A DNA stretch of 64,000 nt, taken from Reyranella sp. GTDB taxonomy: Bacteria; Pseudomonadota; Alphaproteobacteria; Reyranellales; Reyranellaceae. Of this stretch, positions 16,617 to 24,429 are shown piece after piece. How positions within the stretch are numbered: position 1 is the first letter of the stretch; each line of letters begins with the position of its first letter. The notes below the pieces were generated by a model. It was not told the origin of the DNA. It made no database searches and saw only the letters and a list, made by a program, of their open reading frames with translations. The stretch lies in the NCBI GenBank assembly GCA_030684475.1, contig JAUXWB010000516.1, positions 1 through 64,000 on the forward strand, in the 5' to 3' direction. Made by a program: the position numbers and the translations under genes.

Positions 16617-17150
16617 AAGAATCTGGGCGAACTCCTGGACCGACTGCCGGCAACCGACCGGCAGTTCGTGGCAGGTGCCCATATCTTCCGCCAGGGCGCC
16701 AAGGTGTTGGCCTTGCATCGGATCATAGACGGTGCCGCCCATCTTGTGCGTCACCAGCCCAACGGCGCCGTCCTCGTCCTGCAACGCGCCGGGCCGGCCT
16801 CGATCCTGGCCGAGGCCTCCATGTTCTCGGAGCGCTATCACTGCGATGCCGTTGCTGTCGCCTCCACCCGCACGCGCGCCATCGCCAAGCCTGTCCTGCG
16901 CGCCGCGCTCGCGCGAGACTTCGACCTCGCAGAGGCTTGGGCGGCCTATCTCGCGCGTGAGGTCCAGGCGACCCGGATGCGCGCCGAGATCCTGTCGCTG
17001 CGAACGGTCGCCGACCGACTCGATTCCTGGATCGCGGCGAGAGGTGAGCTACCGGCCAAGGGCGAGTGGCGGAGCCTCGCCGCCGACATCGGCACCAGCC
17101 CGGAAGCGCTCTATCGCGAACTCGCACGACGACGCGCCCGCCATACCTGA
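16599..17150 (+). CDS. Crp/Fnr-family transcriptional regulator
   Basis: DNA-binding regulator of 183 residues with an N-terminal cyclic-nucleotide-binding-like barrel (IFRQGAKVLALHRIIDGAAHL, AEASMFSERYHCDAVAVA) and a C-terminal Crp-type helix-turn-helix (SLAADIGTSPEALYRELARRR). There is no FNR cysteine cluster at the N-terminus, so it is not a classic oxygen sensor; the ligand is unknown. ATG 16599 has CCAGG upstream; ATG 16611 is an alternative. The overlapping palindrome suggests autoregulation and control of the divergent decarboxylase. Confidence 0.85.
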   Translation: MIEIMSKNLGELLDRLPATDRQFVAGAHIFRQGAKVLALHRIIDGAAHLVRHQPNGAVLVLQRAGPASILAEASMFSERYHCDAVAVASTRTRAIAKPVLRAALARDFDLAEAWAAYLAREVQATRMRAEILSLRTVADRLDSWIAARGELPAKGEWRSLAADIGTSPEALYRELARRRARHT

Positions 17151-17329
17151 CTTCTGTTGCGGAATGTCACGTGGCGACTGACAAGCCCTACGGGGACTGA
17201 TGATCTGTCAGTCTGCTTGCACTGCCAGCAGCCCGGCGAATTCCGCGCGGCAGGAATGCAATAGGAGATTTGCAGGTTCCGCCGGATTCGTCCTATAAAT
17301 CCGCTATCGTCGCACGAGGCCTGACTTAA

Positions 17330-17800
17330 AAGGCCGAGCCGCCCGGTCACTTTGCACGGGACGGCTCCTGGTCGTTACCGGGTGGCGTCCCGCTCTCCAC
17401 ACGCGGGCGATGCAAGGGGCCAAGCCCAAGGACGCGGTCGCGGTGCCACTGGGGCAAGGGCGCAGTCCCTGCCGATCAAGAATATTGTCGTTGGCCTCCC
17501 TTATCCGGCCGTCCCGGGAGGCTGTCGCACATCTGACGCGAATCGATCATACGCGCGCAGCCGTAAACCATATGGCGGACACGCCCGGCCGAACCGACCG
17601 CAGAGATCCTGCGGGACGCAAGACCCAGCTGAACCTCTGGAAGGTCACTCCAGGGGATCGGCATACGAGCCGGACACCGGCCAAGCCCTCCCTCGTCCGC
17701 GGGCGGGGTAACCCCCGCCCTGAGGGCCAATACGGACGAGCTGCGTGGCCATCGGCCTCTTCGACCCGTGAGTTCCCCCCAGTGGTGCGGGGAATGCGGA
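17330..17800 (+). ncRNA. Candidate structured non-coding RNA, class unknown
   Basis: No gene is supported from 17151 to 17948, yet 17355-17760 is packed with strong nested stems. At 17357-17392, CGGGACG/CGTCCCG encloses CCTGGT-CGTT-ACCGGG. GCCTCCC/GGGAGGC lies near 17494-17522, CCTCTGGA/TCCAGGGG near 17634-17656, and a long stem CTCGTCCG/CGGACGAG (about 17692-17741) encloses GGGCGGGG-taa-CCCCCGCCC. That density suggests a folded RNA of about 450 nt. I cannot match it to RNase P RNA, tmRNA or 6S; a fragment of a group II intron ribozyme domain is possible. Strand is assigned by analogy only. Confidence 0.35.
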
Positions 17801-17948
17801 AGGGTTTGCCGATTTCACGGGACTCTAAATCCGCGCGTGGAGCGCACACCCGATGACAACTTCTGACACCCCGTTTCGAGTGTCATGGAGTTGTCCGGTA
17901 AATCGGCCCAAGGGCCTGCGATGAAAGGACAAATTCGATGTTCGACTG

Positions 17949-19166
17949 TCAGACACTTGGCGGCGTCGGCGGCCGCGATCGCAACGCCCACGCCAGCCAC
18001 GCCGTCAGCACGAGACCCGCCGCCGCCATCACCAGCACCGCGCCACGCGGCCCCAGGGGTTCGGCCAGCACGCCCACCGCCAGGATGCCGAGCGGTCCGG
18101 TGCCGATGCCGACCGTGACCAGGCCCATCAGCCTGCTGCGCATCTCGGGCGGCGCCTCGGTCAGCATCAGGGTCGATTGCATGTTGCCGAAGCCCGCCGT
18201 GCCGAAGCCGCCAATAAACAGCACCAGGAGTGCCAGCCAATACGAGGACGAGACCGCCATGATGACCAGCGCCGCCATGAACAGCGCCGCGCCGCCGGCG
18301 AAAGCGAGGCGGCGGTCCATACGCATCAGGCCGGCGGCGATCAGCGTGCCGCCGATCAGGGCGCCGGTCGGCTCGGCGGCGGCCAGCACGCCCACCAGCG
18401 CCGGCGAGACGTGGAATTCGCCGAGGCCCAGCGGCGCCACCAGGCCGGTGTAGGAGAAGGCGAAGAGGTTGGTGACGACGGTGACGCCGAACACCAGCAG
18501 GAGGATGGGCTTGGTCCAGGCATGGCGCAGGCCCTCGACGATCTCGGCGGGAATTTTTACGACCTCGAGCTTGCGCGTGACCTGGGTATGCACGAGTCCC
18601 GCCAGCGCAAAGGCGCCGGCGAACTGGACCAGCGCCGTCAGCGTGTAGGCGCCCTTCATGCCCAGCCACTGGAAGGCGAGCCCGCCCAGCAGCGGGCCCA
18701 CCATGCGGGTCATGGCGTTGGTGGCGCTGTCGAGCGCGATCGCCGGCACGATGCGATGCGGCCCCGCCACCTCGCCCACCATGCGCCGCCGTGTCGACAT
18801 CTCGGTGGTCCACATGGTGCCGGAGACGAGGTTGCCCAGCGCCACGTGCCAGAGTTCGAGATGGCCGGTGGTGGCGAGCGTGGCCAGCAAGGTCGAGGTG
18901 GCGGCCGCGACCACCAGCGCGGTCATCAGGATCAGCTTGCGGTTGATCGCCTCGGAGATCGCGCCCGCGAAGGCGCCGAGGAAGAGCAGCGGCAGTTGTC
19001 TCACCGCCACCACGACGGCGACGGCCAGGGCCGAGCCCGTGACCTCCCAGGCGAACAGGCCCGAGGCCAGCATCTCCAGCCAGCGCATGGCGTTGGCGAA
19101 GGCGCCGACCAGCCACAGCCTGAGGAAGTCGGACGAGCGCAGCAGCTCCCGGATGGGCGAATCCAT
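17949..19166 (-). CDS. MFS efflux-type transporter
   Basis: Inner-membrane major-facilitator permease of 405 residues with about 12 hydrophobic segments. Its N-terminus, LLRSSDFLRLWLVGAFANAM, and the loop MSTRRRMVGEVAGP resemble the MFS_3/enterobactin-exporter branch (EntS-like), whose members export small hydrophobic compounds. ATG 19166 begins the conserved region; an ATG at 19199 and longer extensions are possible but do not look like protein. No strong ribosome binding site is visible. The upstream gap holds a multi-hairpin repeat. Substrate unknown. Confidence 0.85.
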   Translation of the reverse strand: MDSPIRELLRSSDFLRLWLVGAFANAMRWLEMLASGLFAWEVTGSALAVAVVVAVRQLPLLFLGAFAGAISEAINRKLILMTALVVAAATSTLLATLATTGHLELWHVALGNLVSGTMWTTEMSTRRRMVGEVAGPHRIVPAIALDSATNAMTRMVGPLLGGLAFQWLGMKGAYTLTALVQFAGAFALAGLVHTQVTRKLEVVKIPAEIVEGLRHAWTKPILLLVFGVTVVTNLFAFSYTGLVAPLGLGEFHVSPALVGVLAAAEPTGALIGGTLIAAGLMRMDRRLAFAGGAALFMAALVIMAVSSSYWLALLVLFIGGFGTAGFGNMQSTLMLTEAPPEMRSRLMGLVTVGIGTGPLGILAVGVLAEPLGPRGAVLVMAAAGLVLTAWLAWALRSRPPTPPSV

Positions 19167-19202
19167 TGTCGGGAATGATAGCGATGGGACTCCCGTCATC
19201 GT

Positions 19203-19365
19203 AGGGCAATCGCATATGATTCTTCTCTGCCCCCGCTTGCGGGGGAAGTGCCGCGTCATACGCGGCGAAGGGGGTCGGGAGCATCGATGAACGATTGGCC
19301 GTCGACGCCCCCTCCGCCCTTCGGGCACCTCCCCCGCGCACAAGCGCGCGAGGGAGGAGAAGAAA
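19203..19365. repeat. Multi-hairpin intergenic repeat, copy 1
   Basis: Preceded by AGGGCAATCGCATATGA (19203-19219), then ends TTCTTCTC (19220-19227) and GAGAAGAA (19358-19365). Inside are consecutive hairpins: CCCCCGC-TT-GCGGGGG (19230-19245), GCCGCGT-CAT-ACGCGGC (19250-19266), a GCCC-TTC-GGGC, and a Cys-codon-free CCTCCC...GGGAGG arm pair. The element shares CTTCTC and AGGGGGTC blocks with copy 2 at 20671-20820. It occupies most of the gap between divergent genes. Confidence 0.6.
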
Positions 19366-19494
19366 ACGTTTCCCGCCAGATGATCCTGTGACCAACCTGA
19401 GTCCTCGGGCCGTCGATGCTCCGCCGCGGATTTGACTATCGAACGCGACACCCTTAGGCGGGGGAGGGGCCCCCAACCATGTAAAGGCAGATCG

Positions 19495-20655
19495 ATGCAT
19501 GTTGCCTATGCGTACGAACACCCCGCCGATGATGTCGAGGTCCGGTCCGGGCATCCTCGCTTCATCCTCGATCAACTGCAGAAGCGCGCCGACGTCCGCC
19601 GCGTCTTTCCGCTCGACCGGCGCAGCCGCTACCGCTTCGCGCCCAAGGCGCTGTACCACCGCTTTCTGACCGGCCGGACCTACCGGCCCGACCGCGAGCC
19701 GGCGCTGCTCAAATCCTACGCGCGCCAGATTGCCCGCCAGGTCGGCGAGGGCGACGTCGATTGCGTCTTCGCGCCCGACTCGACGGTGCTCTCCTGCCTC
19801 GACACGAACATCCCCAAGGTGTTCTGCGCCGACGCCACCTTCGCCAACGTCGTCGACGCCTACGACGAGTATCGCAACCTCGCCCCCGGCTATGTCGACA
19901 TGGCCCATGCCCAGGAGGCGCGGGCGCTGGCGACCTGCGCCGCCGCCATCTATCCCTCGGACTTCGCGGCGCGCAGCGCCGTCGAGGCGTACGGCGCCGC
20001 GCCGGAGAAGGTCCATGTTCTGCCGTTCGGCGCCAATGTCAGCGTGCCGCCGCGCCGCACCGTCGACCTCGCCATCGAGCGCCGCCGCTTCAATCCGATG
20101 CGGCTGCTGTTCATCGGCCGCGAATGGCGGCGCAAGGGCGCCGACATCGTGCTGCAGGCGTGCCACATCGCGCGGCAGGCCGGGGTGCGGCTGGCGGTCG
20201 ACATCGTCGGTCTCGAGCAGACGCCGGAGGCGCTGCCGCCGTTCGTGCGCAACCACGGCACGCTGCGCAAGAGCGACCCCATCGGGCGGCGCCGGCTCGA
20301 GGCGCTCCTGGCCGAGGCCCACCTGCTGTTCGTGCCGTCGCGCGCCGAGAACTACGGCATCGCCTTCAGCGAGGCGGCGGCCTACGGCGTGCCGTCGCTG
20401 TCGAGCGACGTCGGCGGCATCCCGACGGTGGTCCGCTCCGACGTGTCGGGCTTCGCCCTGCCGGCCGGCAGCGGACCCGAGCACTATGCGTCGGTGATCG
20501 GCGACTGCGCCCGGGATGCCGGCCGCTACCGCGAGCTCGCCCATTCCTCGCGCGACTTCTACGACCGCCACCTGAGCTGGGACCTGTTCGGCGAACGGCT
20601 GATGGCGATCGTCGGCGCCGCCGGCGGCGGCCAGGCCGGCGAACCGGCGGGGTGA
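19495..20655 (+). CDS. Glycosyltransferase, GT4-like
   Basis: A 386-residue cytoplasmic glycosyltransferase of the GT-B fold transferring an unknown nucleotide sugar. The C-terminal half carries LLFIGREWRRKGADIVLQA and the EX7E-type segment SRAENYGIAFSEAAAYGVP, followed by SSDVGGIPTVV. The N-terminal half (DCVFAPDSTVLSCL, VFCADATFANVVDAY) is the acceptor side. ATG 19495 follows AAAGG. It is a lone gene bracketed on both sides by related hairpin repeats, with no polysaccharide cluster nearby. Confidence 0.85.
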   Translation: MHVAYAYEHPADDVEVRSGHPRFILDQLQKRADVRRVFPLDRRSRYRFAPKALYHRFLTGRTYRPDREPALLKSYARQIARQVGEGDVDCVFAPDSTVLSCLDTNIPKVFCADATFANVVDAYDEYRNLAPGYVDMAHAQEARALATCAAAIYPSDFAARSAVEAYGAAPEKVHVLPFGANVSVPPRRTVDLAIERRRFNPMRLLFIGREWRRKGADIVLQACHIARQAGVRLAVDIVGLEQTPEALPPFVRNHGTLRKSDPIGRRRLEALLAEAHLLFVPSRAENYGIAFSEAAAYGVPSLSSDVGGIPTVVRSDVSGFALPAGSGPEHYASVIGDCARDAGRYRELAHSSRDFYDRHLSWDLFGERLMAIVGAAGGGQAGEPAG

Positions 20656-20670
20656 GGGCGGCGCTAGAAA

Positions 20671-20820
20671 TCGCTTCTTCTCCTCCCCTGTAATCAGGGG
20701 AGGTGTCACCGTCTTACGGTGACGGAGGGGGTCATGAACCCCATCGCCCTCGTAAGACGAGGGCACTTCAGGTGCTAGGTCGCCATGCGCCCTAGCACCG
20801 ACTTCGCGGACTCCGCGAAG
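20671..20820. repeat. Multi-hairpin intergenic repeat, copy 2 (five stems in a row)
   Basis: Five consecutive perfect 8-bp stems: CTCCCCTG-TAAT-CAGGGGAG (20683-20702), GTCACCGT-CTT-ACGGTGAC (20705-20723), GCCCTCGT-AAG-ACGAGGGC (20746-20764), GTGCTAGG/CCTAGCAC (20772-20798) and CTTCGCGG-ACT-CCGCGAAG (20802-20820). It lies between the convergent glycosyltransferase and MFS genes, where it could end transcripts from both sides, though no T-runs follow. Confidence 0.7.
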
Positions 20821-20839
20821 GGGAAGTGCATGAAAGACT

Positions 20840-22300
20840 CTACCGCCCGACCTCCTCGAGGTTGACGCCGCGCGTCTCGATGCGGAACCACCATGTCACC
20901 AGTGCGCCCAGCAGCGAGGTGACGATGAGGCCGGCGAGGAGCACGTCGATGCCGGCGCTGGCCAGCACCAGGGGGAAGACGAAGGCGGTGATCACGGCGC
21001 CCACCTTGGCGAAGGAAGCGGCGAAGCCCGCGCCCTTGCCGCGGATGTTGGTGGGGAAGACCTCGCCCGCCAGCAGGTAGGTCTGCGCGTTGGGCCCGAG
21101 GTTGGTCATGAAGTTGAAGATCATGAAGCCGCCGAACAGCAGCAGGGTGCGCGCGGGCTCTTCGACATGCGCCTGGCCGAGGGCAAGCCCCAGCCCCACG
21201 GCGCAGCCGATGAAGCCCAGCACCTGCAGCCGGATGCGGCCGACCCTGTCGGTCAGCAGCACGGCCGCGAGGATGCCGACGATCAGCAGGGTGTCGACCA
21301 GGGCCGCGCCCTTGGCCGCCTCGATGTCGCGCGCGATCACGCCCGCCACGGTCTGCGCGCCCGTGATCTCGTGCCCGATCGTCTGGGCCAGGATGGTGGG
21401 GGTGAAGATGCCGATGCCGTAGGTGCCGAGGTCCTGGAGGAACCAGGGTACCGAGGCCAGGATGGTGGCGCGGCGGTTCCTGCGGGTGAAGAGATCGCGC
21501 CAGCGGCCGCGCCGCGCGGCCTGGCTGTACAGCGCCGAGTCGGGATCGACCTCGGCCAGGCGCACCTGGGTGGGGTAGCGCGGCACGCGTTCCAGCAGGC
21601 GCTGCAGCTCGCGCTCGGCGTCCTGGCGCCGGCCGCGGGCCATCAGCCACTGGCCGCTGTCGGTGATGAACAGCCGCCCGACCACCACCAGCGCCGCCGG
21701 CACGATCACCGTGGCGTACATCCAGCGCCAGGCGCCGAGCTCGGGCAGGTTGGCCAGGATCACGTAGCCCAGTGCCGTGCCGACCAGGGCGCCGATCGCC
21801 TGGAAGGCGAAGGCGCCCAGCACCAGCTTGCCGCGGTCGCGGCTGGGGATGCTCTCGGAGATCACGAGGTGGGCGGTCGGGTAGTCGCAGCCCAGCGCCA
21901 CGCCGACGCCCAGCAGGAAGAAGACCAGCCAGCCGAACCCGGGCGCCACGGCGAGGCCGATCAGGAAGACCACGAAGACCAGCATCTCGACCACGAACAG
22001 GCGGCGGCGGCCGTAGGTATCGGCGAGGCCGCCGAGCGCGATGGCGCCGACCATGATGCCGGCCAGCGGCGCGGCGCCGACCACGCCCTTTTCGAGCGGC
22101 GTTAGGCCGTACTCCTTGACGATCAGCGGCAGGGCGACGCCGGTCATGAAGACGACCAGCCCCTCGAAGAACTTGCCCGCGGTGGCGAGCAGCCAGATGC
22201 GCCACTGCATGCGCGTCATGGGAACCGTCGGCGTCGGCGTGCCGTCGGGCCACGACGGCGTCTGGTCGATGTAGCCCTGGACGCTCTTCGGTTCCGTCAT
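20840..22300 (-). CDS. MFS transporter, sugar-porter/phosphate-symporter-like
   Basis: A 486-residue permease with 12 hydrophobic segments. Family signs are the loop-2 motif GGLADTYGRRRLFVVEM, the conserved Asp/Pro segment LGVGVALGCDYPTAHLVISE, a large central cytoplasmic loop (about residues 205-260, Arg-rich), and GEVFPTNIRGKGAGFAASFAKVGA before helix 11. These are typical of the sugar-porter and phosphate:H+ symporter branches. The ATG at 22300 is followed by a hydrophilic N-terminus of about 30 residues. Monocistronic; substrate not deducible. Confidence 0.87.
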   Translation of the reverse strand: MTEPKSVQGYIDQTPSWPDGTPTPTVPMTRMQWRIWLLATAGKFFEGLVVFMTGVALPLIVKEYGLTPLEKGVVGAAPLAGIMVGAIALGGLADTYGRRRLFVVEMLVFVVFLIGLAVAPGFGWLVFFLLGVGVALGCDYPTAHLVISESIPSRDRGKLVLGAFAFQAIGALVGTALGYVILANLPELGAWRWMYATVIVPAALVVVGRLFITDSGQWLMARGRRQDAERELQRLLERVPRYPTQVRLAEVDPDSALYSQAARRGRWRDLFTRRNRRATILASVPWFLQDLGTYGIGIFTPTILAQTIGHEITGAQTVAGVIARDIEAAKGAALVDTLLIVGILAAVLLTDRVGRIRLQVLGFIGCAVGLGLALGQAHVEEPARTLLLFGGFMIFNFMTNLGPNAQTYLLAGEVFPTNIRGKGAGFAASFAKVGAVITAFVFPLVLASAGIDVLLAGLIVTSLLGALVTWWFRIETRGVNLEEVGR

Positions 22301-22448
22301 GCCCGCGCACTTTAGCCTGCGGGCATTGCCGTGGGATGACTTTTCAGTCTCCTCAGCCGCGAAGGGCGGGGAAAATGAAGCGGGCGCGGGGCGCGCCCGC
22401 CGCTGAAGGAAGGCGGGATGCGGCGGGCACTCCCTCGGGGCGGCAGGG

Positions 22449-22619
22449 AGGGCAATCGCATATGACTGCTTTTCCCCGTCATCCCGAGCGCAGCCGCCCG
22501 AAGGGCGGCGTAGTCGAGGGACCTTTTTGTTGATGGGAGGACATGAAAGGTCCCTCCACTACACCTCGCGAAGTTTACCCCGAGGTACGAGGGGCTCGGC
22601 TCCGGTCGGGATGACGGGT
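22449..22619. repeat. Intergenic inverted repeat with shared boundary motif
   Basis: Starts with the same AGGGCAATCGCATATGA seen at 19203. A large inverted repeat follows: CCCGTCATCCCGA (22477-22489) pairs with TCGGGATGACGGG (22607-22619), and GAGGGACCTTT pairs with AAAGGTCCCTC inside. I saw no coding content. The rest of the 22301-23140 gap (about 840 bp) holds this element, the tandem repeat at 22829 and otherwise nothing I can support. Confidence 0.65.
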
Positions 22620-22828
22620 GTTTTTTGTCAAACGCGACAGCCCTCGGGCGGCAGGGAGGAGCCGCCCGGCGCGCAGGTGTAGTAGGTTGAAGAAGCAATC
22701 GCATCTGCAAGCGGGAAGGAAGGATCTGTCATCGTTGCCTTGTGGGGGCCGATGCGATCGGAAAGTTCGGGAACGCGGCCGTGCCGTCGCCGGCGTCGGT
22801 CCGCAGGACGCCCACGGTATCGATGCCG

Positions 22829-22873
22829 CGCCCATCGAAGTTGCACCCATCGAAGTTGCACTTGTCGAAGTGG
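22829..22873. repeat. 15-bp tandem repeat, three units
   Basis: Three back-to-back 15-bp units: CGCCCATCGAAGTTG, CACCCATCGAAGTTG, CACTTGTCGAAGTGG. It lies about 270 bp upstream of the TAXI binding-protein gene. It could be direct operator sites or simply slippage in decayed coding sequence, where it would read as a pentapeptide-like repeat. Confidence 0.6.
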
Positions 22874-23140
22874 CCATGAACCGCTCTGCGGTTCGACCAT
22901 GCGCCGCACGCCGTCGACCGGGCCTCGCTTTCGGAGGCTGCGCCGCGACGCGGCCTCGAACCCGGAAAAACTGCGAAACGCGCGCCGCCGCGGGTGAACG
23001 CCGCGGTTGCCCCGGTGCAGCGGCCAACCTATACATTTTGGACTGCGCAGAGACTGCGGTGTTTGAAGAATTGAGCAACGCACCCGATCGGGGCTGCAGA
23101 CCCGACCAGCACAAACCAAAGCAACAGAAGAGGAAACGAC

Positions 23141-24313
23141 ATGACGCTTCAACGTCGAAACGCGCTTGTACTCGGGGCCGCCGCGGCCTTCGCGCCGGCA
23201 AGTGCCTTTGCCCAGGCGGCCAAGACCGACATCAAGCTGCCGAACACGCTGGTGTGGACGGCCTACGACGTGGGCTCCTCCGGCTACGCCCAGGCGATCG
23301 GCATCGGATCCATCCTGAAGAACAAGGTCGGCACCAACCTGCGCGTCCTGCCGGGCAAGAACGACGTGTCGCGCCTGGCGCCGCTGCGCGAGGGCACGGC
23401 ACAGTTCTCCGCCACCGGCTCCGACAACATCTACGGCCAGGAAGCGGTGTTCACCTTCGGCGAGAAGGAATGGGGCCCGCAGGGCATCCGCCTGCTGATG
23501 CTGAACTACGCCGACGGCGCGGCCGTCGCGCTGGCGACGGCGGCCGATGCGAACATCAAGACGCTGAAGGACGTCAAGGGCAAGCGCGTGGCGTGGATCC
23601 GCGGCGCACCGGCGCTGAACCAGGCCGTCTCCTGCATGCTGGCCTTTGCCGGGCTGGGCTGGAACGACGTCGTCAAGGTCGAGTTCGGCGGCCACGGTCC
23701 GGCGATCGACGGATTGGTCAACAACGAGGTCGACGCGCTGAACAACGCGACCTTCTCGGCGCTCAACCAGAAGGTCGCCGCCTCGCCGCGCGGCATCTAT
23801 TTCCCGCCGGTGCCGCACAACGACGTCGAGGGCTGGAAGCGCCTGCAGGCCGTCGTGCCGTGGTACGAGCCGATCTTCGCCACCGAGGGCATCGGCATGA
23901 AGCCGGGCGGCCAGGAGATGGCGGGCGTCGCCTATCCGGTGCTGGTCGGCTACGACAAGATCACCGACGACGTCGCCTACAACATGACCAAGGCGATGGA
24001 CAAGTTCTACGACGAGTACAAGGCCAGCGCCCCGGGCGCCAACGGCTGGGCGCTGAAGCGCCAGAAGTGGAGCCAGTTCGTGCCCTACCATCCGGGCGCG
24101 GTTCGCTACTACAAGGAAGCCGGCGTGTGGCCCAAGGAGCAGGATGCGATCCAGGCCGGGACGCTGGCGCGCCAGAAGGTGCTGATGGACGCCTGGGCGG
24201 CCTACGTGAAGGCCGCGCCGGCCGACAAGGAGCAGTTCAAGCAGGGCTGGATCAAGGCGCGCGCCGACGCGCTCAAGGCCAAGAACATGCTGGTGGTGTT
24301 CGACACCTGGTGA
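23141..24313 (+). CDS. TAXI-family TRAP transporter substrate-binding protein
   Basis: Periplasmic binding protein of a TRAP uptake system, 390 residues, with a signal peptide (RRNALVLGAAAAFAPASAFA, cleaved near AQA). The mature protein shows TAXI features: a glycine/serine start (AYDVGSSGYAQAIGIGSIL), LRVLPGKNDVSRLAPLREG, and DVKGKRVAWIRGAPALNQAV. ATG 23141 has GAGG upstream. It is followed 116 bp downstream by the fused TRAP permease, giving the two-gene TAXI-TRAP layout. TAXI systems often carry glutamate or other acids; the ligand here is unknown. Confidence 0.93.
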   Translation: MTLQRRNALVLGAAAAFAPASAFAQAAKTDIKLPNTLVWTAYDVGSSGYAQAIGIGSILKNKVGTNLRVLPGKNDVSRLAPLREGTAQFSATGSDNIYGQEAVFTFGEKEWGPQGIRLLMLNYADGAAVALATAADANIKTLKDVKGKRVAWIRGAPALNQAVSCMLAFAGLGWNDVVKVEFGGHGPAIDGLVNNEVDALNNATFSALNQKVAASPRGIYFPPVPHNDVEGWKRLQAVVPWYEPIFATEGIGMKPGGQEMAGVAYPVLVGYDKITDDVAYNMTKAMDKFYDEYKASAPGANGWALKRQKWSQFVPYHPGAVRYYKEAGVWPKEQDAIQAGTLARQKVLMDAWAAYVKAAPADKEQFKQGWIKARADALKAKNMLVVFDTW

Positions 24314-24338
24314 GCGGTCGTCGTCGGATGCAGGCGTT

Positions 24339-24362
24339 GCGGGGCGGTCGAGGCCGCCCCGC
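24339..24362 (+). terminator. Strong hairpin between TAXI SBP and permease genes
   Basis: A 9-bp GC-only stem, GCGGGGCGG and CCGCCCCGC, with loop TCGAGG and no T-run. Placed between a binding-protein gene and its permease gene, such hairpins commonly protect the upstream transcript or partly terminate, giving more binding protein than permease. Confidence 0.5.
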
Positions 24363-24429
24363 TTCGTCTCGTCGCGACCGCGCCCGTTGTTGAGCACCGA
24401 TCCTTCACCCCGCCCCGCCAGGAGCCGTC

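Noticed and set aside
17151-17948. RNase P RNA or tmRNA in the hairpin-rich gap
   Set aside because: The conserved motifs of these RNAs (for example GAGGAAAGTCC of RNase P, or the tRNA-like ends of tmRNA) are absent.
22628-22732. 34-codon minus-strand frame ending PPEGCRV upstream of the TAXI gene
   Set aside because: Has a weak AAGG before its ATG, but is too short and unlike any family I know to call.
22628-24397. Long minus-strand frame opposite the TAXI binding protein
   Set aside because: Antisense shadow of a certain gene; low-complexity Arg/Gly-rich product without motifs.
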